Shown: piece by piece, positions 1 to 11,045 of the stretch | How positions within the stretch are numbered: the first letter of the stretch is position 1 | Layout: each line of letters opens with the position of its first letter | Assembly: GCA_030765055.1 (NCBI GenBank) | Contig: CM060955.1 | Coordinates: forward strand, 158,757,243-158,821,242 | Length of the DNA: 64,000 nt | DNA from: Mantis religiosa | Taxonomy: Eukaryota > Arthropoda > Insecta > Mantodea > Mantidae | Direction: 5' to 3' | The notes under the pieces: generated by a model | What the model saw: only the letters and a program-made list of their open reading frames with translations | Database searches by the model: none | What the model was told of the DNA's origin: nothing | Translations under genes and position numbers: made by a program

Positions 1-178
1 ACTAAATCTACTCTTCAGTACTCTTTCTATTGTACAGACACACGTAGGTCCAGAAGCGAGGCGTAACTTTCAAAGCGAGGGAACCTCCAAATAATAATTT
101 TCATTAAAATAAGAGAGAATGACTCAAAGAACTAAGGCTGCTCTTCAGTACTCTTTCTATTGTACAGTCACACGTACG
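1..178 (+). repeat. 131-bp satellite, partial array at window edge
   Basis: About 1.3 units of the same repeat that forms the large array at 51355-54590. The hallmark segments ctcttcagtactctttctat (positions 11 and 141) and gaataatgactcaaag-like junctions recur 130 bp apart. It probably continues beyond the left edge. Similarity ends near 178, where unrelated sequence begins. Confidence 0.9.
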
Positions 179-840
179 CACACGTAAACTTTTTCCACAC
201 GCAAGAGTCACGTGGCAAAATTTCAGTGCTTCCTAACTACCGAAGAGTTGCGATTACCTCCGGAAATCTACGAAGCATGTTATTTAAAGTTACGAAGGCG
301 TAAATACAGAAATATTCAGAATTGAATAAGTTCACGGAACTGACCACTCGAGCTTAAGCAGCTGTCAAAGTCTCCGCGCGGATATTCGCGAATAAATTTT
401 GAACATGTACCCAGAGGAAATAAAATATTATTTGACATGAGCTTTCTTGTTTTTCTTCTAAAATTATTGGGGAAGCGTCGCCTCTGAGCTCTGTAAATGT
501 GTACGTACTTGGGCTAGGGTATTGTTTGTTCTCACGCCCATCACTGTAGCAACCGGCAGCACACTCAGCAATGAGGAGATATTGCAGACGGCATCAAAAG
601 TGTCGCATATTGTAGCAATTGCGTTCTCTGTAAGATGGGTCTGTTATTTAATGAGGCTAACAATGCTAAGGCCAGTGTTGTCTAATGACAAGCATGCAGT
701 GAAAGCACATTCGAATCACTCAAGACAAATTATAACCAGAAGAGGTTTCGTAACACAAGTGCAATGTTATAATCACACTGCAATGCCTACCTTCCCTGAT
801 CACTTTACGACTCGTCCGCCAACGGCTTGACCTCACATTT
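179..840. other. No recognised feature
   Basis: Mixed-composition sequence between the satellite stub and the first mariner. It contains only a short open frame (522-830) with no recognisable family, biased composition typical of random frames, and no visible splice or promoter context. I see no gene, RNA or repeat here. Confidence 0.5.
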
Positions 841-903
841 ACGTGGGTGGTCTGAAAACTTTCCTACTTAATAAAGACACAAGACATTTTCTCAGGCTTT
901 TAT

Positions 904-3834
904 TTTTCAACATAGTCTCCTAGCGATGCTCCCATTTCTGTAACCCGTCCAAATAGTACTCGACGTTTTTCAACATAGTCTCCTTGTAACTCTACACACT
1001 TCTCCCAGCGATGCTCACATCTCTGTAAGCCGTCCAAATAGTACTCGACGTTTTTCAACATAGTCTCCTTGTAACTCTACACTCTTCTCCTAGCGATGTT
1101 CCCATCTCTGTAACACGTCCAAATAGTACTCGACGTTTTTCAACATAGTCTCCTTGTAACTCTACACACTTCTCCCAGCGATGCTCACATCTCTGTAAGC
1201 CGTCCAAATAGTACTCGACGTTTTTCAACATAGTCTCCTTGTAACTCTACACTCTTCTCCTAGCGATGCTCCCATTTCTGTAACCCGTCCAAATAGTACT
1301 CGACGTTTTTCAACATAGTCTCCTTGTAACTCTACACACTTCTCCCAGCGATGCTCACATCTCTGTAAGCCGTCCAAATAGTACTCGACGTTTTTCAACA
1401 TAGTCTCCTTGTAACTCTACACTCTTCTCCTAGCGATGTTCCCATCTCTGTAAACCGTCCAAATAGTACTCGACGTTTTTCAACATAGTCTCCTTGTAAC
1501 TCTACACTCTTCTCCTAGCGATGTTCCCATCTCTGTAACACGTCCAAATAGTACTCGACGTTTTTCAACCTAGTCTCCTTGTAACTCTACACTCTTCTCC
1601 TAGCGATGCTCCCATTTCTGTAACCCGTCCAAATAGTACTCGACGTTTTTCAGCATAGTCTCCTTGTAACTCTACACACTTCTCCCAGCGATGTTCCCAT
1701 CTCTGTAACCCGTCCAAATAGTACTCGTCGTTTTTCAACATAGTCTCCTTGTAACTCTACACACTTCTCCCAGCGATGCTCCCATCTCTGTAACACGTCC
1801 AAATAGTACTCGACGTTTTTCAGCATAGTCTCCTTGTAACTCTACACACTTCTCCCAGCGATGCTCCCATCTCTGTAACCCGTCCAAATAGTACTCGGCG
1901 TAACTCTACACACTTCTCCTAGCGATGCTCCTATTCCTGTAACACGTCCTAATAGTACTCGGCGGTTTTCAACATAGTCTCCTTGTAACTCTACACACTT
2001 CTCCCAGCGATGCTCCCATCTCTGTAACACGTCCAAATAGTACTCGACGTTTTTCAACATAGTCTCCTTGTAACTCTACACACTTCTCTCAGCGATGCTC
2101 CCATCTCTGTAACCCGTCCAAATAGTACACGACGTTTTTCAACATAGTCTCCTTGTAACTCTACACACTTCTCTCAGCGATGCTCCCATCTCTGTAACCC
2201 GTCCAAATAGTACTCGGCGCTTTTCAGCATAGTTTCCTTGTAACTCTACACACTTCTCCCAGCGATGCTCCCATCTCTGTAACACGTCCAAATAGTACTC
2301 GGCGTTTTTCAACATAGTCTCCTTGTAACTCTACACACTTCTCTCAGCGATGCTCCCGTCTCTTTAACCCATCCAAATAGTATTCGACGTTTTTCAACAT
2401 AGTCTCCTTGTAACTCTACACACTTCTCCCAGCGATGTTCCCGTCTCTTTAACCCATCCAAATAGTATTCGACGTTTTTCAACATAGTCTCCTTGTAACT
2501 CTACACACTTCTCTCAGCGATGCTCCCATCTCTGTAACCCGTCCAAATAGTACACGACGTTTTTCAACATAGTCTCCTTGTAACTCTACACACTTCTCTC
2601 AGCGATGCTCCCATCTCTGTAACCCGTCCAAATAGTACTCGGCGCTTTTCAGCATAGTTTCCTTGTAACTCTACACACTCCTCCCAGCGATGCTCCCATC
2701 TCTGTAACACGTCCAAATAGTACTCGGCGTTTTTCAACATAGTCTCCTTGTAACTCTACACACTTCTCTCAGCGATGCTCCCGTCTCTTTAACCCATCCA
2801 AATAGTATTCGACGTTTTTCAACATAGTCTCCTTGTAACTCTACACACTTCTCCCAGCGATGTTCCCATCTCTGTAACCCGTCCAAATAGTACTCGACGT
2901 TTTTCAGCATAGTCTCCTTGTAACTACACACTTTTCCCAGCGATGTTCCCATCTCTGTAACCCGTCCAAATAGTATTCGACGTTTTTCAACATAGTCTCC
3001 TTGTAACTCTATAGACTTCTCCCAGCGAAGCTTCCATCTCTGTAACCCGTCCAAATAGTACTCGGTGTTTTTCAACATAGTCTCCTTGTAACTCTATAGA
3101 CTTCTCCCAGCGAAGCTTCCATCTCTGTAACCCGTCCAAATAGTACTCGGTGTTTTTCAACATAGTCTCCTTGTAACTCTATAGACTTCTCCCAGCGAAG
3201 CTTCCATCTCTGTAACCCGTCCAAATAGTACTCGTGTTTTTCAATATAGTCTCCTTGTAACTCTACACACTTCTACCAGCGATGCTTCCACATCTGTAAC
3301 CCGTCCAAATAGTACTCGGCGTTTTTCAACATAGTCTCCTTGTAACTCTACACACTTCTCCCAGCGATGCTCCCATCTCTGTAACCCATCCAAATAGTAC
3401 TCGGCGTTTTTCAACAGTCTCCTTGTAACTCTACACACTTCTCCCAGCGAAGCTCACATCTCTGTAACACGTCCAAATAGTACTCGGTGTTTTTCAACAT
3501 AGTCTCCTTGTAACTCTACACACTACTCCCAGCAACTCTCCCATCTCTGTAACCCGTCCAAATAGTACTCGTGTTTTTCAACATAGTCTCCTTGTAACTC
3601 TACACACTTCTCCCAGCGATGCTCCCATCTCTGTAACCCGTCCAAATAGTACTCGGCGTTTTTCAACATAGTCTCCTTGTAACTCTACACACTTCTCCCA
3701 GCGATGTTCTCATCTCTGTAACCCGTCCAAACAGTACTCGGCGTTTTTCAACATAGTCTCCTTGTAACTCTACACACTTCTCACAGCGATGCTCCCATCT
3801 CTGTAACCCGTCCAAATAGTACTCGGCGTTTTTC
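904..3834 (-). repeat. 85-bp satellite derived from mariner transposase C-terminus
   Basis: About 34-35 head-to-tail units of 85 bp; for example cgacgttttt starts at 961, 1046 and 1131. On the minus strand each unit encodes EYYLDGLQRWEHRWEKCVE followed by LQGDYVEK, the standard C-terminus of mariner transposases. Because 85 is not a multiple of three, successive units fall in different frames, so no long protein can result. The first unit is shortened. Higher-order structure is visible: two alternating variants between 960 and 1560, and a five-unit block repeated 425 bp apart (a diagnostic tacacgacg at 2126 and 2551). Confidence 0.95.
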
Positions 3835-4555
3835 TCTGCAAAATAATTGTTCACGAAGGTGATTGATTGCCTCTTCATTTGACGAAAATCTGTCCTCGAA
3901 GCGCAATTTTCAGATCAGGGAAAGATAGGAAGTCGCTTGAGGTTACATCTGGTGAGTCAAACAGTTCAAACCGTAATTCGTGGATTTTCGCCATTGCAAC
4001 CGTTGAGGTATGAGACGGTGCGTTGTCTTGGTGAAATAGGGTTTTCTTTTTCTGCAAATGTGGCCGCTTTTCCGCAAGTTCTGCCTTTAGCTTGTCAAGT
4101 AATGGTGCGTAGTATACTCCTGTAATTGTTTTTCCTTTTTGAAGATAATCGATTAAAATAACTTCATGAATATCCTAAAAAAAACAGTCACCATCACTTT
4201 TCCTGTCGGAACAAAAAACAGTTTTTCTCTTTTTGGAGCCGGTTTCCCCTTTGAAGTCCATTGTTTGGACTGAAATTTTGTTTCGAGCGTATAGTGATAA
4301 TTCCATTTTTCAATTGCAGTTACTAATCGGCGCAAAAAACCAGATTTATTGCGCCTAAACTGCGTCTACAGAGCGTTGGAAATGTTCATTCGAACATGTT
4401 TTTGGTCTAACGTGAGCAAACGCGGCACCCAACGCCCAATGTCTAAATGTTGATTTAATATATCACATACACTTTCTTTTACTTGTTCATAGTCTCTGCT
4501 ATCTCTCTCACTTTAATTCGGCGGTCGTCTAACACCATTTGGTGAACTTTGGCGA
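3835..4555 (-). pseudogene. Mariner transposase relic (central and catalytic part)
   Basis: Decayed DD34D transposase on the minus strand, N-terminally truncated and frameshifted. Readable pieces are VLDDRRIKVREIAETMN at about 4500-4550, WVPRLLTLDQKH at about 4390-4440, KWNYHYTLETKFQSKQW at about 4250-4310, KVMVTVF at about 4180, the second catalytic Asp in HQDNAPSHT at about 4030, then FPDLKIALRG near 3900. It flows directly into the C-terminal repeat array, which shows the array grew from this copy or a sister copy. The product would be non-functional: the first catalytic block is altered (VTAIEKW where the family has T-D/G-D-E-x-W). Confidence 0.85.
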
Positions 4556-4560
4556 TGTTA

Positions 4561-5285
4561 ATGTCTCCACAAAGTTACAATATATTTCACTCTTTTCTTC
4601 ATGAAACCATTTCCTTCTGTAGCTTAATGTTTTTATATGAAGAGAAAGATCTCTCACACGAAGCCACAAGGCTAGATCAATTACATAACAAGCATTCAAT
4701 TATTTTTCAGATTCACCTTGTAGCGTCTTATTCACATCCCAAAGAAACATTAAACCTGGAGGGAAGAAAATAAAGACTCCCTCCCCCCTTTTGTGGTTGG
4801 GATTTTGCTGAAGTAGGTCTTATAAAACACTAATTTACTCTGAAGACTTTCCACTGCACTTACTGCAGCAGGGATGCTTATTACTTCGTCACGTCCAGCA
4901 ACATCTTCATATCCTCTAAATGAATAGCGCTGCCTCAAACCATTTTCCCCGTCTCGTGAGGATGACTAGGGATACGTAGACGAGTATCTTGCATCATAGC
5001 AATAGGTAAAAAAATTCACTCTTAATGGCGCGTCCACAAAAACTTTTTTACAGAGGAAATTAAGGATTTACTTCATTCCGATTACTTCTGCCAACCTGAG
5101 GGGAGCATGTGCTAAACAGGTCATATGAACTACTTTGGGAGATAGCATCTGCAAAGTTTTAACAGCCTGCATGTACGGCTGCTGCATCTGTAACATCAGC
5201 CTTGCCTCATTTTCTTTATCAGGTCGTATAACATATAATGGGTCACGAATAACCCTAGCAATCGCTGAATGCTTTGTTACGCAGT
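4561..5285. other. No recognised feature
   Basis: About 0.7 kb between the mariner relic and the SINE-body array. Only short frames of low-complexity composition occur. No family, tRNA-like box or repeat is recognised. Confidence 0.45.
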
Positions 5286-7368
5286 ACCCTGAACAGCTTA
5301 CAGCTACCAGACGTTCATCTTTCAGGATAAGAGAAAACCTCCAACGTTAAGTCATATCGGACGATGAACGAAATGATGTACAAATGAGCACAGGGTCCAT
5401 ACAGCTTAGAGTTACTAGACATTTATCTTTCAGGATAAGGTAAAATCTCCAACGTTAAGTCATATCAAACGATGAATGAAATGATGTTCAAATGAGTACA
5501 GGGTACATAGAGCTTAGAGTTACTAGACATTTATCTTTCAGGATAAGGTAAAATCTTCAACGTTAAGTCATATCGGACGATGAATGAAATGATGTTAAAA
5601 TGAGTACAGAGTACATAGAGCTTAGAGTTACCAGACATTCATCTTTCAGGATAAGGGAAAACCTCCAACGTTAAGTCATATCGGACGATGAACGAAATGA
5701 TGTTAAAATGAGTACAGGGTACATAGAGCTTAGAGTTAGCAGACATTCATCTTTCAGGATAAGGGAAAACCTCCAACGTTAAGTCATATCGGACGATGAA
5801 TGAAATGATGTTCAAATGAGTACAGGGTACATAGAGCTTAGAGTTAGCAGACATTGATCTTTCAGGATAAGAGAAAACCTCCAACGTTGTCATATCGGAC
5901 GATGAATGAAATTATGTTAAAATGAGTACAGGGTACATAGAGCTTAGTTACCAGACATTCATCTTTCAGGATAAGAGAAAACCTCCAACGTTAAGTCATA
6001 TCGGACGATAAATGAAATGATGTTCAAATGAGTACAGGGTACATAGAGCTTAGAATTACGAGACATTCATATTTTAGGATAAGGGAAAACCTCCAACGTT
6101 GTCATATCAAACGATGAATGAAATGATGTTCAAATGAGTACAGGGTACATAGAGCTTAGAGTTACTAGACATTTATCTTTCAGGATAAGGTAAAATCTTC
6201 AACGTTAAGTCATATCGGACGATGAATGAAATGATGTTCAAATGAGTACAGAGTACATAGAGCTTAGAGTTACCAGACATTCATCTTTCAGGATAAGGGA
6301 AAACCTCCAACGTTAAGTCATATCGGACGATGAACGAAATGATGTTAAAATGAGTACAGGGTACATAGAGCTTAGAGTTAGCAGACATTCATCTTTCAGG
6401 ATAAGGGAAAACCTCCAACGTTAAGTCATATCGGACGATGAATGAAATGATGTTCAAATGAGTACAGGGTACATAGAGCTTAGAGTTAGCAGACATTGAT
6501 CTTTCAGGATAAGAGAAAACCTCCAACGTTGTCATATCGGACGATGAATGAAATTATGTTAAAATGAGTACAGGGTACATAGAGCTTAGTTACCAGACAT
6601 TCATCTTTCAGGATAAGAGAAAACCTCCAACGTTAAGTCATATCGGACAATGAATGAAATTATGTTAAAATGAGTACAGGGTACATAGAGCTTAGTTACC
6701 AGACATTCATCTTTCAGGATAAGAGAAAACCTCCAACGTTAAGTCATATCGGACGATGAATGAAATTATGTTAAAATGAGTACAGGGTACATAGAGCTTA
6801 GTTACCAGACATTCATCTTTCAGGATAAGAGAAAACCTCCAACGTTAAGTCATATCGGACGATGAATGAAATTATGTTAAAATGAGTACAGGGTACATAG
6901 AGCTTAGTTACCAGACATTCATCTTTCAGGATAAGAGAAAACCTCCAACGTTAAGTCATATCGGACGATAAATGAAATGATGTTCAAATGAGTACAGGGT
7001 ACATAGAGCTTAGAATTACGAGACATTCATATTTTAGGATAAGGGAAAACCTCCAACGTTGTCATATCGGACGATGAATGAAATGATGCTCAAATGAGTA
7101 CAGGGTACATAGAGCTTAGAGTTACCAGACATTCATCTTCCAGGATAAGGGAAATTCTCCAACGTTAAGTCATATCGGTCGATGAGTGAAATGATGTTCA
7201 AATGAGTACAGGGTACATAGAGCTTAGAGTTACCAGACATTCATCCTTAAGAATAAGGGTAATAAGGTAAAACCTTATGAGATAACTAACCCTGACCGAG
7301 ATTTGAACTCGGGACCTCTTGAACGTGGGGCAAACGCTACCATCTACGCCACCTAGGTGGACAATGAA
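5286..7368 (-). mobile_element. SINE family 1 copy with tandemly expanded body
   Basis: Minus-strand tRNA-derived SINE. The tRNA-like head lies at about 7285-7366 (complement of a B-box gagttcgaatctcgg-like segment and an A-box ctcggtagcgtagatgg-like segment). Its non-tRNA body, which occurs once in the standard copies at 40264, 46503 and 55691, occurs here about 18 times. Standard copies show the order head, cttatcctgaaagacgaatg, agctctatggaccctg, tcgtccgatatgacttaacg, tail; in this locus the last three are iterated. Confidence 0.9.
5289..7262 (-). repeat. 108-bp satellite from SINE body (array A)
   Basis: About 18 head-to-tail units of ~108 bp, some ~104 bp where ccaacgttaagtcatatcgg is shortened to ccaacgttgtcatatcgg. 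The cggacgatgaa-like segment recurs at 5358, 5466, 5577 and so on to about 7178. Rare variants repeat at ~640 bp (tcatatcaaacgatg at about 5460 and 6104; cagacattgatc at about 5851 and 6491), implying block duplication of about six units. Confidence 0.95.
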
Positions 7369-8699
7369 AACTTCTTTTGAGAGGCTGGGTGGTGATAGAA
7401 AGCATACCTCGAAAAACTCTGAAAATTGATTGCATAACTTTGTTATTTGTTTCTGTTTGTATAATGTAGTCTTAAATCTTGTATCGTTTCTTTCATATCT
7501 CGCCACTTTTAGAGTTTACACCAACCTATAGAAGTGAACAGGAAAATGAGCTCCGTGACGTGTACGCTCCGTATGCACAGTATAGGAACTACACAAGGCT
7601 ACAGGCCGCAGCTGACAGAGACATGCGAAAGTCGCTAATATTTCCTGTTTAGAGGAGAAGGCAATGAACGACCCGTTGAACTAAACCAGTGCCCAGGGAG
7701 AAGTATCTCTCTTTGGGGCAAGCATCCCCACCTACTTTCCGACCACGACACCTAGAAAGCATATCTGAAACATTAGAATAGGAAATGGAAAGGGATGTTA
7801 TGGTATACGAAAAACCGCTCCGGCATATGCTAACGACCTGGGAAAACAAGGACAAAAGCAAGGTTGGAATGGACGATCGATAGAAATCGAACTAGAGACC
7901 CCCCAGTTGTGAGCCTCACACTTTAACGGGTAGCCATGTCACTTGGTTTCAACTGAGTTTATGACGTAAACATTTTCGGAAAGACAAGACATTGACACAG
8001 AAAGCAAAAGTAGGTTATATATCTTTACAAGGTCCAGGAGAACATTGACAAAATAAAAATATCTACAACGACGATTCTGAACAGATAAAAATAACGGTGG
8101 GTGTGTATGATGTACGCAATCCATGACAGGATGGGCATAAAGCAGATGATTTGTCAAGGAAAAACAGGATTTGTGCCTACAAATAGAATAATGGCGCGGT
8201 AAAATAAATGATTTCGGAAAGATACAAACATTAGCAAACAAAAATTGATACAAGATTATGGAGCAGAAAGAATAAAGTTAAGAGCGATCAAATTTTTACA
8301 GAGGAAATGCGAAAGTCGAGAAGAGAAATTCATGTTCTGAGTGATGTATTAGTAAAACGGGCTTTCGCTTTCACATAACGTTACTTTGTAGCACACCTCG
8401 GGAAGTTTCTGCAGAAATGGAATGAGGACAGAAATATTTGAAGCATTGCTTTGCATGAACGGGATATTTCTGAGAAATGGTGAACAGATATCTTCCATTT
8501 TCAGTGCAGTAAGAAATGTTAGACAACACAAAAATGAAGAAGTCTGCATAGGCTGATCCAAAGAAATTCAAAATACCTATATATTTATTATGTAAACACA
8601 TTACACTATGGTATTTTAACCAAAATCGTTTCAGCTCTTTTTATTTTTTTTTTTTTTTTAAAAAAGGACTGTTAAAATAACTTAAATAGCACGTTTGGT
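7369..8699. other. No recognised gene; tRNA-like fragment
   Basis: Mostly unassigned sequence. Around 7880-7940 the complement of gaaatcgaac...gagcctcacactttaacggg resembles the B-box and anticodon-arm part of another tRNA-derived SINE, but no full cloverleaf can be drawn. A T-rich run lies at 8642-8660. No coding signal is recognised. Confidence 0.4.
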
Positions 8700-8925
8700 T
8701 TATAATAAGACCTGATGCTTTTCTAACGACGAATATGTTCAAGATATCCTCGGGAAGCAAGCCAGGTGAAATCGACGTTTCCTATCATCAGGATTATTTA
8801 AGAAATGCTATAACCCCAAATGTATAACTGGATGTGACACAAATGTCAACAAAGACAAAACACTACCAATACACGCATCACTGAACAAAAGACTGTTTTC
8901 AGTAAATTAAATGCCAGGTCAGGAG
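8700..8925 (-). mobile_element. Penelope-like terminal repeat, copy 1
   Basis: Minus-strand copy of the repeat also found at 9846-10066 and 37160-37390. Shared blocks include the complement of actgaaaacagtcttttgttc, of gtgttttgtctttg and of cctgatgat...gaaacgtcgat. Here the hammerhead-like core is damaged: CTGATGA (complement of 8785-8791) is followed almost at once by GGAAACGTCGAT, so stem II is deleted. Confidence 0.7.
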
Positions 8926-9108
8926 ATGGCGTGAGTGTAGAAAATTAATTGGGTCAAAGAATACCTGCGATTTGACACTTGAAGGTCCGGAAGCCAGACT
9001 TTCAGTCTCTAGTCAGATCAGGGCTGAGCCCTTTACTGACAGTAGAATATTTTGTGAGTTAGGGCAAATGACGGCAGAGGTTTGTTGTGTACTGATACTG
9101 CAGTGTTT

Positions 9109-9654
9109 TTATCTACCTAAAACAAGTCTTGGTCTTTTGTATTTTTCGCCGGGGTCGATGGCGTACTCACCTAGACGGCGTATAAGGGAGTTGAAGTTAT
9201 GGGAGAGGTTTTGATAGAATGGTAGTGAGAGGGTGTGGATGTAGTCTGTTAGGGTAGGAATGTGTAGGTCACGGCGGATTACAAAGTTAGGGATGTACCA
9301 TGGGGAATCTGTGGCAATACGGAGGAATCGAGACTGTAGGACTTCAAGGAGATATAGGTGAGTTTTAGCTGCTATATCCTAAATGGCACAGGCATAAATG
9401 ATGGATGGTCGGAGCACTTGTTTATAGAGGAGCAATTTATTGGATATGGACTTCACTGAGCGTCGATTGTGCAATGGATATAACATACCCATACGTTTGC
9501 TGACCTTGTTGGCTGTGTAGGTGATGTGGTCCTTCCACGTCAGTTCTACATCAAGCAAAACGCCTAGATATCGTACATATGTTTGCCAATGCACTTCCTC
9601 TCGGGCGAGACGAACATGGGTCAAAGAAACGTAACTACTTAACTTAATGATCAA
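9109..9654 (-). pseudogene. Jockey-like LINE reverse transcriptase, C-terminal part
   Basis: Minus-strand fragment of a non-LTR retrotransposon ORF2. It reads YLGVLLDVELTWKDHI, then NKLLLYKQVLRPSIIYACAI, which is the thumb region after the reverse-transcriptase palm in jockey-type elements. After one in-frame TAG at about 9376-9378, the same frame continues with RIATDSPWYIPNFVIRRDL and LIRRLGEYAIDPGEKYK to a terminal TAA at 9109-9111. The upstream catalytic domain is absent, as expected for a 5'-truncated copy. The first dozen residues upstream (about 9617-9654) come from Penelope-like repeat sequence, also seen inverted at 37035-37153, so the junction is chimeric. It encodes no functional enzyme. 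Confidence 0.8.
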
Positions 9655-9728
9655 GCTGTATAGATCTCTGCTTCTTAAGCCGACGGATTTCCATTTAAGG
9701 CCGGTTTCTAAGAGGAACTGAACTGAAA
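9617..9728 (-). repeat. Repeat segment shared with 37035-37153
   Basis: The complement of this stretch matches 37035-37153 closely (gttcagttc, aaaccggccttaaa, agatctatacagcttga, agttacgtttctttgac). At 37035 it is joined directly to the Penelope-like terminal repeat. Here it is in the opposite orientation to the terminal repeat at 9846. Confidence 0.65.
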
Positions 9729-9845
9729 TCCCGCATCACAATTAAGCGTGCTCCTCTCGGAGGAAGTGGCCAAAGCCTACTTAATTCTCCACTCCCAGTA
9801 ACTGTTGCATTTTGCCAAGATGGTCATCTCTCGAAAGTTTTCTAT

Positions 9846-10066
9846 ACTCACGTCATCTCCTGACCTGACATTTAATTTACTGAAAACAGTCTTTTGTTCA
9901 GTGTTGATAGTGTTTTGTCTTTGTTTATATTTGTGTTATATCCAGTAATATCTTTTGTGATTATAACATTTATTAAAATATCCTGATGATGGGAGCGATA
10001 TAAGCTCCCGAAACGTCGATTTTTAATCTTTTCACCTGACTTGTTTCTCGAGAAGATCTCGAACAC
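9846..10066 (+). mobile_element. Penelope-like terminal repeat, copy 2
   Basis: Plus-strand copy with blocks actgaaaacagtcttttgttc, gtgttttgtctttgtttatat, gttatatccagtaat and a well-formed hammerhead motif at 9973-10028. Together with the inverted copy at 8700-8925 it brackets LINE debris. Penelope-like elements are known to carry such terminal repeats in direct or inverted arrangement. Confidence 0.7.
9973..10028 (+). ncRNA. Candidate minimal hammerhead ribozyme
   Basis: All conserved parts appear in order: CTGATGA at 9983-9989; stem II GGGAGC (9991-9996) pairing perfectly with GCTCCC (10004-10009) around a 7-nt loop; GAAA at 10010-10013; a very short ACGT stem III (10013-10016); and GTC ending at 10017 as the predicted cleavage site. 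Stem I would be formed by ttaaaatatc (9973-9982) with gatttttaat (10018-10027), which pair at 7 of 10 positions. Minimal hammerheads with near-absent stem III are known from Penelope-like elements, where dimers are thought to be the active form. The fold was drawn by hand. Confidence 0.75.
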
Positions 10067-10114
10067 GTTTGGTTTCTTTTCTTAGCTACACGCTCGCGCG
10101 TACCCCCCTCCCTT

Positions 10115-10118
<4 letters not shown>

Positions 10119-10191
<73 letters not shown>
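10119..10191 (+). repeat. (CA)n microsatellite
   Basis: About 36 uninterrupted CA dinucleotides directly after a short C-rich segment. Frames reading through it are artefacts. Confidence 0.98.
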
Positions 10192-10194
<3 letters not shown>

Positions 10195-10196
10195 CC

Positions 10197-10316
10197 ACTC
10201 TGTAGCGCAGATGGCAGCTTGTCCGCTTCGCGTTCAAGAGGTCCTGAGTTCGGTCAGGGTGAGTTATCTACACCAGGTTCTCTCCACGGTATGACCTAAC
10301 GTTGAAGGACGTTGGA
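10197..10316 (+). mobile_element. SINE family 1, internally deleted copy
   Basis: It has the tRNA-like head (gtagcgcagatgg, cgttcaagaggtcctgagtt, gtcagggtgagtta) followed almost directly by the family's end segment (tatgacctaacgttgaaggac). The ~100-bp body between them, expanded in the arrays at 5289 and 27985, is missing here. Confidence 0.75.
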
Positions 10317-10720
10317 AATGAATGAAAATAAATGGGTTGAGCCATTTCGGCCCCTTGCACGTAGGCCGCATATTGGGCCCATTGTGCCCTTCTTACTGGA
10401 GTGCTTATTCAAGTCCCGTGGCCCCAAAAAGGACAGAATGAGCCTTGGATGAGCACTCCTGATATCATCTGGTGTCAGTTTGTCTGAGTCCAGAATAAAG
10501 TGCCTAAGTACAGCAAGTGCTTCACATTCACACAAAATATGTAGAGAAGACTCATCCTCTCCATGTAGAATCTGCATGTAGAATCTGCACTAAGCTTCAT
10601 TACATGGAGGTGTCTCTTTAGGGAGTTGTGCCCCGTCAACAGGGCAACGAACCTTCGATCATAGACCTAGCCTGCCTAGTTGTAGTAAGATTACGCCGTG
10701 AAGTGCCATGCTGAAGTGAT
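10296..10720 (-). pseudogene. LINE ORF2 C-terminal relic (R1/I-like)
   Basis: On the minus strand, RFVALLTGHNSLKRHLHVM-like sequence is followed, after a frameshift near 10580, by ESSLHILCECEALAVLRH and DIRSAHPRLILSFLG. The cysteine-containing LHxLCxCExLAxLR segment is the usual zinc-knuckle-like tail of R1/I/jockey-type ORF2 proteins. A 15-bp direct duplication (atgtagaatctgc twice at 10563-10588) disrupts the frame. No reverse-transcriptase core is present, so this is a 3' fragment. Confidence 0.7.
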
Positions 10721-11045
10721 ACCCAATCAAGGATCTCATATCTGGCCCTGGTATAATACCAAGGACAGGTTGTAGGACGTTAATTTCATACACACAAACA
10801 CACATACGTGCGTGGATTCTAACCCGTGAGGAGAGATGAACTTTTTTAGCATAAACCTCCAAACCTCCATATTACAATTTACTTAGGAAGGGAAGTAGGG
10901 CCAGAGATCTTTCAAGGGAACCTCAAGTCTAATAAAGAGGTCTTTGAGCAAAATCAAGCAGTATTTTACACTCTTTATGGAATTGGTGGCTGAGATCCAT
11001 TAACAAGAATGTCTATAAATAAAAAGTAAAAGAAATTAAACATAC

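Larger units (their letters stand above)
846..4560 (-). mobile_element. Mariner-like element with expanded 3' coding end
   Basis: Minus-strand mariner relic. Reading from about 4560 leftwards there is a transposase without its N-terminal helix-turn-helix. It begins near a VLDDRRIKVREIAETMN-like linker, continues through WVPRLLTLDQKH and IEKWNYHYTLETK, and reaches the second catalytic Asp in FHQDNAPSHTS at about 4030. The third catalytic region is degraded (SPDVTSSDF) but keeps its Asp. Its C-terminal segment is replaced by a tandem array (904-3834). A terminal-inverted-repeat-like end, ggtggtctgaaaactttcc, lies at about 847-866. The 5' end is truncated, so no matching left inverted repeat is visible. 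Confidence 0.85.

Noticed and set aside
2734..3438. Small proteins with repeated LKNxEYYLDGLQRWEHRWEKC motifs
   Set aside because: Fragments of the 85-bp mariner-derived satellite; the period shifts frame each unit.
9973..10191. Frame rich in alternating Cys/Val or Thr/His
   Set aside because: Translation of the (CA)n microsatellite.
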